Source: Caballeronia telluris (GTDB lineage Bacteria; Pseudomonadota; Gammaproteobacteria; Burkholderiales; Burkholderiaceae). From it: a stretch of 64,000 nt of DNA. Of the stretch, positions 17,329 through 25,213 are shown piece by piece (position 1 is the first letter of the stretch; every line of letters starts with the position of its first letter). A program made the position numbers and the translations under genes. Location: the NCBI RefSeq assembly GCF_001544495.1, contig NZ_FCNZ02000023.1, forward strand, positions 31,425 through 95,424, read 5' to 3'. The notes under the pieces were generated by a model. It had not been told where the DNA came from. It searched no databases and was given only the letters and a program-made list of their open reading frames with translations.

Positions 17329-18438
17329 CTACATGCCGGCCACGGCGCGATCGCGATAAATGTAGTACAGGTCTTTTGCGTTATAGGTCGGCTCACCCGG
17401 CGCCGGGATGTTCACGCCGCGCACGAGCAGCGGCGCAGGGAATTCGACAGTCGGCACGGGCACGAGCTTCTTTGCATCGCCGCCCTTCGCCACGATCTCG
17501 TTGATGAGCCAGCCGGTGTAGGCGCCCCACACTTCGAACGCCTGCGCCGTCGTGCAGACCAGTGGATAGTTCGGTTTGCGCATGCGGTCGAGCGCCGTCG
17601 GATGCCCATCGTGGCCGATCACCATGATCTTGTCCTGCATGCCGCGCGACGCGACGACTTCGGCTGCAGCCATCGCAGGCTCGTCCCACGGACACCAGAT
17701 CACGTCGAGATCCTTGCCGTAGGTCGTCAGCCAGTCGTTCACGGTGTTCTGCGTGGCCTCGTAGAAGCCCGAGTACTGGATGACCCGCTCGTTCTTCATC
17801 GTGATCCACTCGTTTTCCGTCAACGCCGTCTTCATCACCTTGCCGCGCTTGCGGGTGCCGTGGTGGAAGTTCGCGATCACTGCGCACATGTTGGCCTTGG
17901 TCTTGCCCTGCGCCAGAAGCGTGTCGATCATGAACTGAGAGGTCTGCGCGCTCATCGCGTAGTTATTGCTCGTGATGTCCGCGATGGCGGGCGCCTGCCA
18001 GCCCGAGTCGAGGCTGAAGAACGGAATCTTCGAAGCAGTGAGGTGATCGAGCGCGCTCTTCGCCGCCGTGAGCGTGCCGTACAGTACGAGAATCGCGTCG
18101 GACTTCGCGGTGATCGCATCCTCGATCTGGCTGACGAGCTGTCCCGGATCGCCCTTCGCATCGGTCTGCTTGATCTGCCACGTCTTGTCGAGACCCGCCT
18201 TCTTGAGCCACTGCTGGAATCCGGCCCACGATCGCTGGTCGGATTGCGCAGACATCTGCTGCGCGACGACCGCGATGCGCATCGGCTTGCCGCCACCCGC
18301 CGACGATGCCGGCGTCTGCGCCTGCGCCGACGTCGAGCCGAACAACATCTGCGCGAACTGCGTGCCGCCGATCGCGGCCGCCATGCCGAGCATCCGGCGG
18401 CGGGAGAACTCGGGTTCCTGGCTGTTGCTGTCTTCCAT
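17329..18438 (-). CDS. Ribose-type ABC transporter substrate-binding protein
   Basis: A 369-residue periplasmic protein. The N-terminus carries a twin-arginine-like SRRRMLG motif and a hydrophobic segment ending SAQAQ, so it may be exported by Tat. The mature part is a type-I sugar-binding fold (MRIAVVAQQMSAQSDQRSW; DAILVLYGT; VIGHDGHPTALD). It lies between the E2-like gene and the ATPase gene, so it probably delivers the substrate that the kinase and dehydrogenases process. Ligand identity is unknown; a sugar, polyol or deoxy-sugar is expected. Confidence 0.85.
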   Translation of the reverse strand: MEDSNSQEPEFSRRRMLGMAAAIGGTQFAQMLFGSTSAQAQTPASSAGGGKPMRIAVVAQQMSAQSDQRSWAGFQQWLKKAGLDKTWQIKQTDAKGDPGQLVSQIEDAITAKSDAILVLYGTLTAAKSALDHLTASKIPFFSLDSGWQAPAIADITSNNYAMSAQTSQFMIDTLLAQGKTKANMCAVIANFHHGTRKRGKVMKTALTENEWITMKNERVIQYSGFYEATQNTVNDWLTTYGKDLDVIWCPWDEPAMAAAEVVASRGMQDKIMVIGHDGHPTALDRMRKPNYPLVCTTAQAFEVWGAYTGWLINEIVAKGGDAKKLVPVPTVEFPAPLLVRGVNIPAPGEPTYNAKDLYYIYRDRAVAGM

Positions 18439-18471
18439 GTTACGTCTCCTGTTTTCTAGTTCGAGTGCGTG

Positions 18472-19752
18472 TCATACGAAGAGCGCCGCCACCTTCTGCG
18501 GTTGATCCCAATGCGGCATGTGACCCGCTTGGGGAATGAAGTGCACGGGAATCTCCGGTCCTGCGCGGCTCGCGTGATGCCACGGGATGATCTGGTCGTC
18601 TAGCCCCCAGATCACGCGGGCGGGCACGTTCAGCCCGGCCAGTTCGGAGCGGATGTCGATCTGCTGGCGGCCGCCGCTCACGAGGTTGTCCGCGAGCGCG
18701 ACGAGCGCGCCGCGTGTGCGGATCGCGTCCGCCATCTGGTCTAGCTGCTGCGCGGACAACAGCGGCGGATTGAGCGCGGACCGCCGCAGCAGATGCATGA
18801 GGCCGCCGCCCTTTTTGACGTGCGCCATGCCGTCGATGAAGTCGTCGTCGATTTCGGTGCCGAGCCCGGCTGGCGCGATCAGCGTCAGACGCTGCACCTT
18901 CGCCTTCAGGATCATGGCGACCTTCGCGGCCACCGCGGCACCGAGCGAATGACCGACGAGTTCGAAGCTGCCGATGCCGAGGTCGTCGATCAGCGCGGCC
19001 ATCGCATCGGCCATGCTCGCGACGTCGGCGGAGTCGAAGTCCGTTGCGCCATGCGAAGGCAAGTCCGGCGCGATGACGTGCCTGCCGCGGCGTTGCAACT
19101 GGCTCGCGAGCGCGGACCACACCTGGGCGTCGCCTGAGAAACCGTGCAGCAGCACGAGGGGCGCGCCCGCCGCGCTTTGCGGACGCCACTCGCGATAGGC
19201 GACGCGTCCGCGCGCCAGATTGCGGTAGAGCACGCCTTCAGCCGGCGCTGCGCTCGCGGCTCCGGCGCCGTTCACGCGCACCTCCACGTCCTGCCGTTCG
19301 ATGCGCCCGCGCCGTCCCGTTCCGGCGATGCCGTCGAGCGCGATGCCGCCCTGCCGCGCCGCGCGGCGGGCCGCGGGCGTCGCGCGAAGGCGAAGCGTGT
19401 CGGCGCGGGCGTGGTGGACAACAGCCGCGCGAACCTCGGACGCGGCGGCCGCGGTCTGCGCGACGGCGGCCGCCGGAACCGGCGCTTCCTCCGGCGCCGC
19501 GTTGGCCTCCTCGCCGATCACGTCGTACTCGCCGAGCGGCGCGCCGACATCGACGTCTTCGCCCACGTCCGCGAGAATTTGGCGCAGCACGCCGTCCGCG
19601 AGCGCGGGCATCTCGACGACGGTCTTGTCCGTTTCAATTTCCACGATGGTCTCGCCCCGCACGAACGAGTCGCCCGGCCTCTTGAACCACTCGACCACGC
19701 GCCCCTGCTCCATCGTCTCGCCGAGGCGCGGCAGCAACAGGGTCTTGCTCAT
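18472..19752 (-). CDS. acoC: Acetoin dehydrogenase E2-like protein: lipoyl domain fused to alpha/beta hydrolase (AcoC type)
   Basis: A 426-residue protein. Residues 1-78 form a lipoyl domain with the modified lysine at 43 (ETDKTVVEMPA). A peripheral-subunit-binding-like segment with an RATPAARR motif lies near residues 120-155. From about residue 175 there is an alpha/beta hydrolase fold with the nucleophile in GHSLG and a C-terminal His in AGHMPHW. This architecture is known for AcoC of acetoin dehydrogenase, instead of a CAT acyltransferase domain. The ATG overlaps the E1 beta stop (ATGA). It would take the acyl group from E1 and pass it to CoA. No E3 gene is nearby. Confidence 0.85.
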   Translation of the reverse strand: MSKTLLLPRLGETMEQGRVVEWFKRPGDSFVRGETIVEIETDKTVVEMPALADGVLRQILADVGEDVDVGAPLGEYDVIGEEANAAPEEAPVPAAAVAQTAAAASEVRAAVVHHARADTLRLRATPAARRAARQGGIALDGIAGTGRRGRIERQDVEVRVNGAGAASAAPAEGVLYRNLARGRVAYREWRPQSAAGAPLVLLHGFSGDAQVWSALASQLQRRGRHVIAPDLPSHGATDFDSADVASMADAMAALIDDLGIGSFELVGHSLGAAVAAKVAMILKAKVQRLTLIAPAGLGTEIDDDFIDGMAHVKKGGGLMHLLRRSALNPPLLSAQQLDQMADAIRTRGALVALADNLVSGGRQQIDIRSELAGLNVPARVIWGLDDQIIPWHHASRAGPEIPVHFIPQAGHMPHWDQPQKVAALFV

Positions 19753-20732
19753 GCGGGCACCATGCTGGAAATCATGTCGACGATCAGTTGCGTGGTCGGA
19801 ATGCTCGCGCTTTCGAGCGCCGGCGACACCGAAATCGGCACGTCTTCGCCGGCCAGTCGCAGCACCGGATCTTCGAGGAAGTCGAAGCATTCCTCCGAGA
19901 TGCGCGCCGCGATTTCCGACGCGACGCCGCACGTCGATGCCGCTTCCGTGACCACGACCGCGCGCCCCGTTCGATTCACCGACGCCGCGACCGTCTCCAT
20001 GTCGAGCGGATTGAGCGTTCGCAGATCGATCACCTCCACGTCGACGCCGTTTTGCGCCAGTTGCTCGGCGGCGTCCAGCGCGACATGCACCATCCGCGAA
20101 TAGGTGACGAGCGTGACGTCGCCGCCGGTGCGACGGATCGCAGCTTTGCCCCACGGCGCGATGGGCGCCGTTAGGTCCGCGTCTTCCTTGCGCGCGTACA
20201 GCGCCTTGTGCTCGATAAATACGACCGGATCGGGCAAGGTCAGGCTGTGACGCAACAGGTGATACGCGTCGGAGGCCGTGGCGGGCATCACGAGACGCAA
20301 GCCGGGTGTATGCATCACGAGCGCTTCGAGACTCTGCGAATGCTGCGCGCCTGCCGAGCGCCCGGTGCCGCCTTGCGTGCGCAAGACCATCGGCACACCG
20401 ATTTGGCCGCCGAACATGTAGCGGATCTTCGCGGCCTGGTTGCCGACCTGATCCATCGTCATGCCGAGAAAGTCCACGTACATCAGTTCCGCGACGGGCC
20501 GCAGGCCGGTCATCGCGGCGCCCACGGCCGCGCCGACGATAGCCGGTTCGCTGATCGGCGTGTCGATCATCCGCTCGGCGCCGAACTCCTTGATCAGGTC
20601 TTTCGTGACGCCATATGCGCCGCCGTAGACGCCCACTTCCTCGCCGATAACGACGATGGTGTCGTCGGCCTGCATCGCGTCGCGCAAGGCTTGCCGGAGC
20701 GCATCGCGATAGGTGATCCGGGTGAGGCTCAT
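19749..20732 (-). CDS. acoB: Thiamine-dependent dehydrogenase E1 component, beta subunit (AcoB-like)
   Basis: A 327-residue transketolase-like subunit starting MSLTRITYRDALRQALRDAM. It includes VIGEEVGVYGGAYGVTK, DTPISEPAIVGAAVGAA, and the C-terminal transketolase domain with VEVIDLRTLNPLD. The upstream in-frame extension is antisense-like sequence, so I took the ATG at 20732, 4 bp after the E1 alpha stop. With the alpha subunit it forms the TPP-binding heterotetramer that decarboxylates a 2-oxoacid or cleaves an alpha-hydroxyketone. The AcoC-type E2 neighbour favours the ketone-cleaving class. Confidence 0.85.
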   Translation of the reverse strand: MSLTRITYRDALRQALRDAMQADDTIVVIGEEVGVYGGAYGVTKDLIKEFGAERMIDTPISEPAIVGAAVGAAMTGLRPVAELMYVDFLGMTMDQVGNQAAKIRYMFGGQIGVPMVLRTQGGTGRSAGAQHSQSLEALVMHTPGLRLVMPATASDAYHLLRHSLTLPDPVVFIEHKALYARKEDADLTAPIAPWGKAAIRRTGGDVTLVTYSRMVHVALDAAEQLAQNGVDVEVIDLRTLNPLDMETVAASVNRTGRAVVVTEAASTCGVASEIAARISEECFDFLEDPVLRLAGEDVPISVSPALESASIPTTQLIVDMISSMVPA

Positions 20733-20736
20733 CGTG

Positions 20737-21759
20737 TCAGCTCCTTGCCAGCACGCGTTCGAGGCGCGTGCGTACGGGTTCCGGTTTCGGTTCGCCAACG
20801 CCATAGACGTCCTCGAACATCGTGTCGAGCGCAGGCGAGGCCGAGTCCGCGGTGAAGTCGATCGCGGCGCTCATCTCGCGGCTGATTTCCGCGTCGAGCG
20901 CGTCGATCTGCTCGCCGCTCGCGAGCTTGCGTTCGATCAGCGTCGAGCGCGCGCGGACGATCGGATCCCGCTTGCGTCCGGTCTCTTCCTCGTCTGCGCT
21001 GCGGTATGGACTCTTGTCCATGCGGCCGTGGCCAAAGAAGCGGAAGCACGAAATCGCCATGAAGCCGGGCTTGCCGGCGCGAGCGCCCGACACGAGGTCT
21101 TCGGCCACCTTCAGAACGTCCTCGACGTCCTCGCCATCGACCATGCCGGTGCGCAGTCCGAACGCCTCGGCGCGCTTGTCGAACGCGGTGGAACGCGTCG
21201 CCTTGTCGATCCGCGTGCCCATGCCGTACTGGTTGTTGATGCAGACGAACAGCACCGGCAGGTCCCACAGCGCCGCCATGTTCATGCTCTCGTAGAGGAT
21301 GCCCTGCTGCATTGCGCCGTCGCCGAAGAACGCCACCGACACCGCGTTCTTCTTCAGTAGCTTGTAGCTCAGTCCTGCGCCGACGACATGCGAGATGCCG
21401 CCGCCGACGATCGCGTTCGCGCCGAGATGGCCGAGCGCCATGTCGGCGATATGCATTGAGCCGCCCTTGCCCCGGCAGTAACCCGTCGCCTTGCCGCCGA
21501 TCTCGGCCATCATCCGGTCCGGCTCCGCGCCGCGCGCGAGGAAGATGCCGTGGCCGCGATGGTGTGTCGTGAAACTATCCTGCGGCTGCAACGCGCCGAC
21601 GACACCGGCCGCCGCGCCCTCCTCGCCGATGGAAAGATGAAGCATCGAACCGGCCGACAGTTCGCGCGCATAGAGTTCGGCGACATGCTCCTCGAACGTC
21701 CTGATGCGGCGCATCGTGCGGTAAAGGTCTAGCAATGGAGGCTTGGATTGCGAAAGCAT
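20737..21759 (-). CDS. acoA: Thiamine-dependent dehydrogenase E1 component, alpha subunit (AcoA-like)
   Basis: A 340-residue subunit with the TPP-binding motif GDG...NN (FFGDGAMQQG to CINNQYGMGT, about residues 165-200) and HHRGHGIFLARG near residue 67. It also has GKGGSMHIAD, typical of acetoin and pyruvate dehydrogenase E1 alpha. It is second in the operon, after the FGGY kinase. The substrate is unlikely to be free acetoin, because acetoin loci do not normally carry a sugar kinase and a ribose-type importer. Confidence 0.85.
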   Translation of the reverse strand: MLSQSKPPLLDLYRTMRRIRTFEEHVAELYARELSAGSMLHLSIGEEGAAAGVVGALQPQDSFTTHHRGHGIFLARGAEPDRMMAEIGGKATGYCRGKGGSMHIADMALGHLGANAIVGGGISHVVGAGLSYKLLKKNAVSVAFFGDGAMQQGILYESMNMAALWDLPVLFVCINNQYGMGTRIDKATRSTAFDKRAEAFGLRTGMVDGEDVEDVLKVAEDLVSGARAGKPGFMAISCFRFFGHGRMDKSPYRSADEEETGRKRDPIVRARSTLIERKLASGEQIDALDAEISREMSAAIDFTADSASPALDTMFEDVYGVGEPKPEPVRTRLERVLARS

Positions 21760-21813
21760 GGTCTCGACTCTGATTGAGGGTTCTCGATAAATGAGCGGAT
21801 CGGCGTCTTCGGA

Positions 21814-23322
21814 TCACGCACTGGCCGACGGCCGCTCGCAAAAGCCCCGCAACGCGGGATAGAGCTTCTGATACCTTTCGTAAATCTCGCCGTACTGTGC
21901 CGCTTCGGCTTGACGCGGCTCAATGCGGCGGCCGGGTTTCACCATTGCCGCGATGCCTTCGTCGATCGAAGCGAAGTGGCCGGCGCCCGTCGCCGCGAGA
22001 ATGGCCGCGCCAAGCGACGGCGCTTCGCTCGCCTTCGGCACGCTGACCGGCAATCCGGCGATATCGGCATGAAGTTGCAGCCACAGTTCCGACGCGACCA
22101 CGCCGCCGCCGATCGTGATCTCGCTCGCCGGGAAGCCGGCCTGCGACATGCGCTCGAAGATCAGACGCGAGCCGAAACAGATGCCTTCTATCGTCGCGCG
22201 AAAGAGATGCGGCATGCCGTGCGCGAGCGTCAGGCCGACGAAGGCGCCGCGCGACGACGCATCGACATACGGCGTGCGGTTGCCCTGGAAATGATCGAGC
22301 GAGAGCAGGCCGTCGCAGCCCGGCGCGATCTTGCGGGCCTCTTCGTTCATCGCGTTGAGATTGAGGTTGCCGCCCGCAAGGCGACGGAGCCAGTTGACGA
22401 TCGAGCCGGTCGACGTCTGCCCGCCTTCGATGATGTGCCGGTTGGGATATACGGCATCGGCGTAGGTGCCCCACAGGCCCCTGGCGGCCGCCGGGCGGTC
22501 GGACACGCCGAACATCAGGTGGGAGGAACCGGTGATCAGCGCGACCTGCCCCGGCTTCGCAACGCCGATGCCGATCATGCCGATCAGCGCGTCTGCACCG
22601 CCCTGCACGACCTTCACGCTCTGCGGTAATTGAAGATGTTCCGCCGCGCGTTGCGTCAGCGTGCCGATCACTTCGCCCGGCGCGGCCACGGCGTCGGGCC
22701 ATTTTTCCAGCAGCGAATCGAGCTTCAGCGCGGCGAGCAGGCTTTTCGGGTAGCCGCCGCGCTCAGTGGAGTAGTGCCAGCGGATCGACGCGTTGTCGAG
22801 ACTCGCGCAGCGCCGCCCGGTCAGGCGCAAGTTCATGAAGTCCTGATACTCGCAGATGGTCGCGGCGCGCTCGTAGTTCTCCGGTTCCTGGCGCGCGAGC
22901 CAGAGCGCCTTCGGAATCATCCATTCCGCCGACACCGGACCTTCCCCTGCGCCGTTGACGACCAGAGCAGGATCGCCGGTCGCGAGCACGTCGGCGGCTT
23001 CGGCTCCGGCGCGCACGTCCATCCAGATGATGGCCGGACGCAGCGCCGAGCCTTCGCCGTCGAGCGCGACGACGCTGCAACTCGTCGTCGCGAGCGCGAT
23101 CGCGTCGACGTCGGCGGGCGCGATGCCGGCTTGAGCTACGGCCTGCCTGAGCGCCGTGCCCATCGCCGTCCACCAGTCTTCGGGGTTCTGTTCGGCTCGT
23201 GCGCCTGCCGAGAACTGTGTGGCGTAAGGCTGCGCGGCGGAGCCGAGGCACGAGCCCGACAGGTCGAACACGCGCGCACGAATGCTTTCCGTCCCACCAT
23301 CGACTCCAATCACATAGCTCAT
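21814..23322 (-). CDS. FGGY-family carbohydrate kinase
   Basis: A 502-residue kinase with the two-domain actin-like ATPase fold. The N-terminal phosphate-1 motif is IGVDGGTESIRA. Later come VQGGADALIGM, the ATP-contact ALITGSSHLMFG, and the adenosine motif GGGVVASELWLQLHADI near residue 420. The ATG at 23322 is the natural family start; the longer frame extends across the operator. It is the first gene of the operon, so import is followed by ATP-dependent phosphorylation of a ketose or polyol. The subfamily looks nearer to ribulose, erythritol or autoinducer-type kinases than to glycerol kinase, but I cannot name the substrate. Confidence 0.85.
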   Translation of the reverse strand: MSYVIGVDGGTESIRARVFDLSGSCLGSAAQPYATQFSAGARAEQNPEDWWTAMGTALRQAVAQAGIAPADVDAIALATTSCSVVALDGEGSALRPAIIWMDVRAGAEAADVLATGDPALVVNGAGEGPVSAEWMIPKALWLARQEPENYERAATICEYQDFMNLRLTGRRCASLDNASIRWHYSTERGGYPKSLLAALKLDSLLEKWPDAVAAPGEVIGTLTQRAAEHLQLPQSVKVVQGGADALIGMIGIGVAKPGQVALITGSSHLMFGVSDRPAAARGLWGTYADAVYPNRHIIEGGQTSTGSIVNWLRRLAGGNLNLNAMNEEARKIAPGCDGLLSLDHFQGNRTPYVDASSRGAFVGLTLAHGMPHLFRATIEGICFGSRLIFERMSQAGFPASEITIGGGVVASELWLQLHADIAGLPVSVPKASEAPSLGAAILAATGAGHFASIDEGIAAMVKPGRRIEPRQAEAAQYGEIYERYQKLYPALRGFCERPSASA

Positions 23323-23343
23323 GGTGTCTCCAATTTCGCTTTT

Positions 23344-23374
23344 GCACATTTGTCGTCGATTGCGACATTTGTGC
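23344..23374. promoter_or_regulatory. Inverted repeat, candidate SorC-family operator
   Basis: The arms GCACATTTGTCG (23344-23355) and CGACATTTGTGC (23363-23374) pair at 10 of 12 positions across a 7-bp spacer. They also form a direct repeat of ACATTTGT. The site lies between the divergent kinase gene (start 23322) and regulator gene (start 23407), where a SorC-type protein would control both directions. Confidence 0.6.
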
Positions 23375-23406
23375 TGAGTTTGATTTTCATGATGGGGTTT
23401 GTCAAG

Positions 23407-24471
23407 ATGGTGTTTATGAACACAGGGAAACCACCTAAATTGCTCGAGCTGAATCTCGCTCACGAGTCCGACGACGCGCTCATCGTCCGCGCGGCCTGGA
23501 TGTACTACGTCGGCGGACTAAATCAGGAGCAAACCGCCTCGCGGCTCGGACTGCATCGCAGCCGCGTCAACCGGCTGCTTTCGGAAGCTCGCGATCGCGG
23601 CCTGATCAACGTGACGATCAACCACGAGTCGGCGCGCGATATCGAAGTCGAACAAGCAATCGCTCGCTGCTTCGGCCTCGACTTCTGCATGACGACGCCG
23701 ACATTGGGATTCGCCGATGGACCGTCGGACCCCAAGGCGGACCGCATCCGTGCGGCGATCAGCCGGCGCGCGGTCGGCGCTGCGGGTGCGAGTTTCCTGA
23801 AGGGCAAGCTGTTGGACGGGCCCGTGACGGTGGGCGTGAGCTGGGGACGGACGATCGAACAAGTCGCGATGCAACTCGCGGGCGTGCGAAATCCGCAGGC
23901 GCGCTTCGTGTCACTGCTCGGTTCGCTTAAAAGAAATTCGACGTCGAACCCTTTCGAAGTCGTGCAGTTTTTTGCGGCGCGTACGGGTGGCGAAGTGCAT
24001 TTCCTGCCCGTTCCGTTCATCGCCGATTCGCTCGCGGACCGCAAGGTCTTTCTCGAGCAGCGCATCGTGCAGGACGCGATGCAACTCGCGCGCAACGCCG
24101 ATCTTTACCTGATCAGCGTCGGCGAACTTGAAGAGACTTCGGTCCTGAGAACGCAGGACATCTTGACGGCCGACGAATTACGCAACATCCAGGAAAGCGG
24201 CGCGGTTTGCGACTCGCTGGGTAAGTTGTTCGATATCAATGGACGCGAGATCAACCACCCGCTCAGCCACCGGACGGTTGCGATCGAGACGAACGAACTG
24301 CGCGGACGGAATGTCGTGCTGCTCGCAGGCGGGCTCGAGAAGGTCCGCGCCACGATAGCGTTGCTTCGCAGCGGCATCGTCAAAGGGTTGATCATCGATG
24401 GCGACACGGCGGTCGCCCTCGCTCAGTCGGCCCTTGTGCTTGATCAATACAACGAATCTCATTCGAGGTGA
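23407..24471 (+). CDS. SorC/DeoR-type sugar-binding transcriptional regulator
   Basis: A 354-residue protein with an N-terminal helix-turn-helix near residues 35-60 (GLNQEQTASRLGLHRSRVNRL) and a C-terminal sugar-phosphate-binding Rossmann-like domain (VGVSWGRTIEQVA; GDTAVALAQSALV). GGGG lies 9 bp before the ATG at 23407. A second ATG at 23416 is possible. It is divergent from the kinase operon and resembles EryD-like regulators of polyol catabolism. It most likely senses the phosphorylated product of the FGGY kinase and binds the inverted repeat between the genes. Confidence 0.85.
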   Translation: MVFMNTGKPPKLLELNLAHESDDALIVRAAWMYYVGGLNQEQTASRLGLHRSRVNRLLSEARDRGLINVTINHESARDIEVEQAIARCFGLDFCMTTPTLGFADGPSDPKADRIRAAISRRAVGAAGASFLKGKLLDGPVTVGVSWGRTIEQVAMQLAGVRNPQARFVSLLGSLKRNSTSNPFEVVQFFAARTGGEVHFLPVPFIADSLADRKVFLEQRIVQDAMQLARNADLYLISVGELEETSVLRTQDILTADELRNIQESGAVCDSLGKLFDINGREINHPLSHRTVAIETNELRGRNVVLLAGGLEKVRATIALLRSGIVKGLIIDGDTAVALAQSALVLDQYNESHSR

Positions 24472-24582
24472 TCTTTCAAGTCGTGACCTATCTGGCAATT
24501 GAATTTGTTGACCACTGAACCACTTAGTAAGCTGGCGTGAACCCTGGTCGCTGTTGGACAGCGTTAATTTTGCTAGCGGTGT

Positions 24583-24900
24583 TCATTCAAGCGCTAGTGC
24601 GTCCATTAATTCTGCTAGCGCAGGCGGCCGGTGGCCCGAAACGAGCGTTTTTCGCGGTAACGACTGATCGCCCGAAGCGCGGCGTCCAAGTGATTGGATA
24701 GCCGAGCACGGACGCCGGCACCGTTTTTGTTGCTCGTACGCCGCTATCCAGCGGCGCAATACCGTACGAGTTACTCCGTGCCGTTGCGCGAGCGCGCGCG
24801 TGCCAGATACCCAGCAACGTACTGCCTTACCAGCTTCAACTGCTCGCTGTACTTCGCCATGAAAAACACCCCAAAGGTTGAACCGGTGTCCAACTTTTAG
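24583..24900 (-). mobile_element. IS3-family OrfA remnant, frameshifted
   Basis: Minus-strand frames give a start like MAKYSEQLKLVRQYVAGYLA (ATG near 24860). After a frame change they give ALAQRHGVTRTVLRRWIAAYEQQK, the helix-turn-helix of IS3-type OrfA proteins. No OrfB follows. The element end probably lies near 24880-24900, next to a truncated gene. It is a dead fragment. A near-identical 15-bp direct repeat (24564-24578 and 24606-24620, one mismatch) lies at and just beyond the downstream side. Confidence 0.55.
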
Positions 24901-25175
24901 GGTGCGGTGCACTCTTGTGAGCGTTTCGGATCGGTGGGGCTTTTCCGTGACAGCGGCACCGCCAAGTCGAAAAGCCCAGCATCTCTGGCAGCAGCAAACC
25001 ATTTGCCTTCCGACCCGGGCTCGCACCTGACGAGATCGGCCAATATCCTCTCGGGCGGCCGAGTCGGATACTTCTTTGTGATTGTTCCAAAAGATGCCAA
25101 ATAGGTGCCTGCTCGGTTTGCCGGATCGCAAAGCGTGCCCGCCGGCATTGCGCATTTCGACGAGCGAAGTGCCAT
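24901..25175 (-). pseudogene. Truncated DUF6880-like protein fragment
   Basis: The 91-codon minus-strand frame contains KKYPTRPPERILADLV, EGKWFAAARDAGLFDLA and SRKSPTDPK, a pattern I associate with the C-terminal part of DUF6880-type proteins of unknown function. The frame ends against the IS3 remnant at about 24900, and its upstream part is missing too. It appears to be an internal piece of a gene cut by the IS insertion. Family assignment is from memory. Confidence 0.4.
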
Positions 25176-25213
25176 GCCGCCCTATGCCGCCGCCGACGCG
25201 GACTTGCTGCCGC

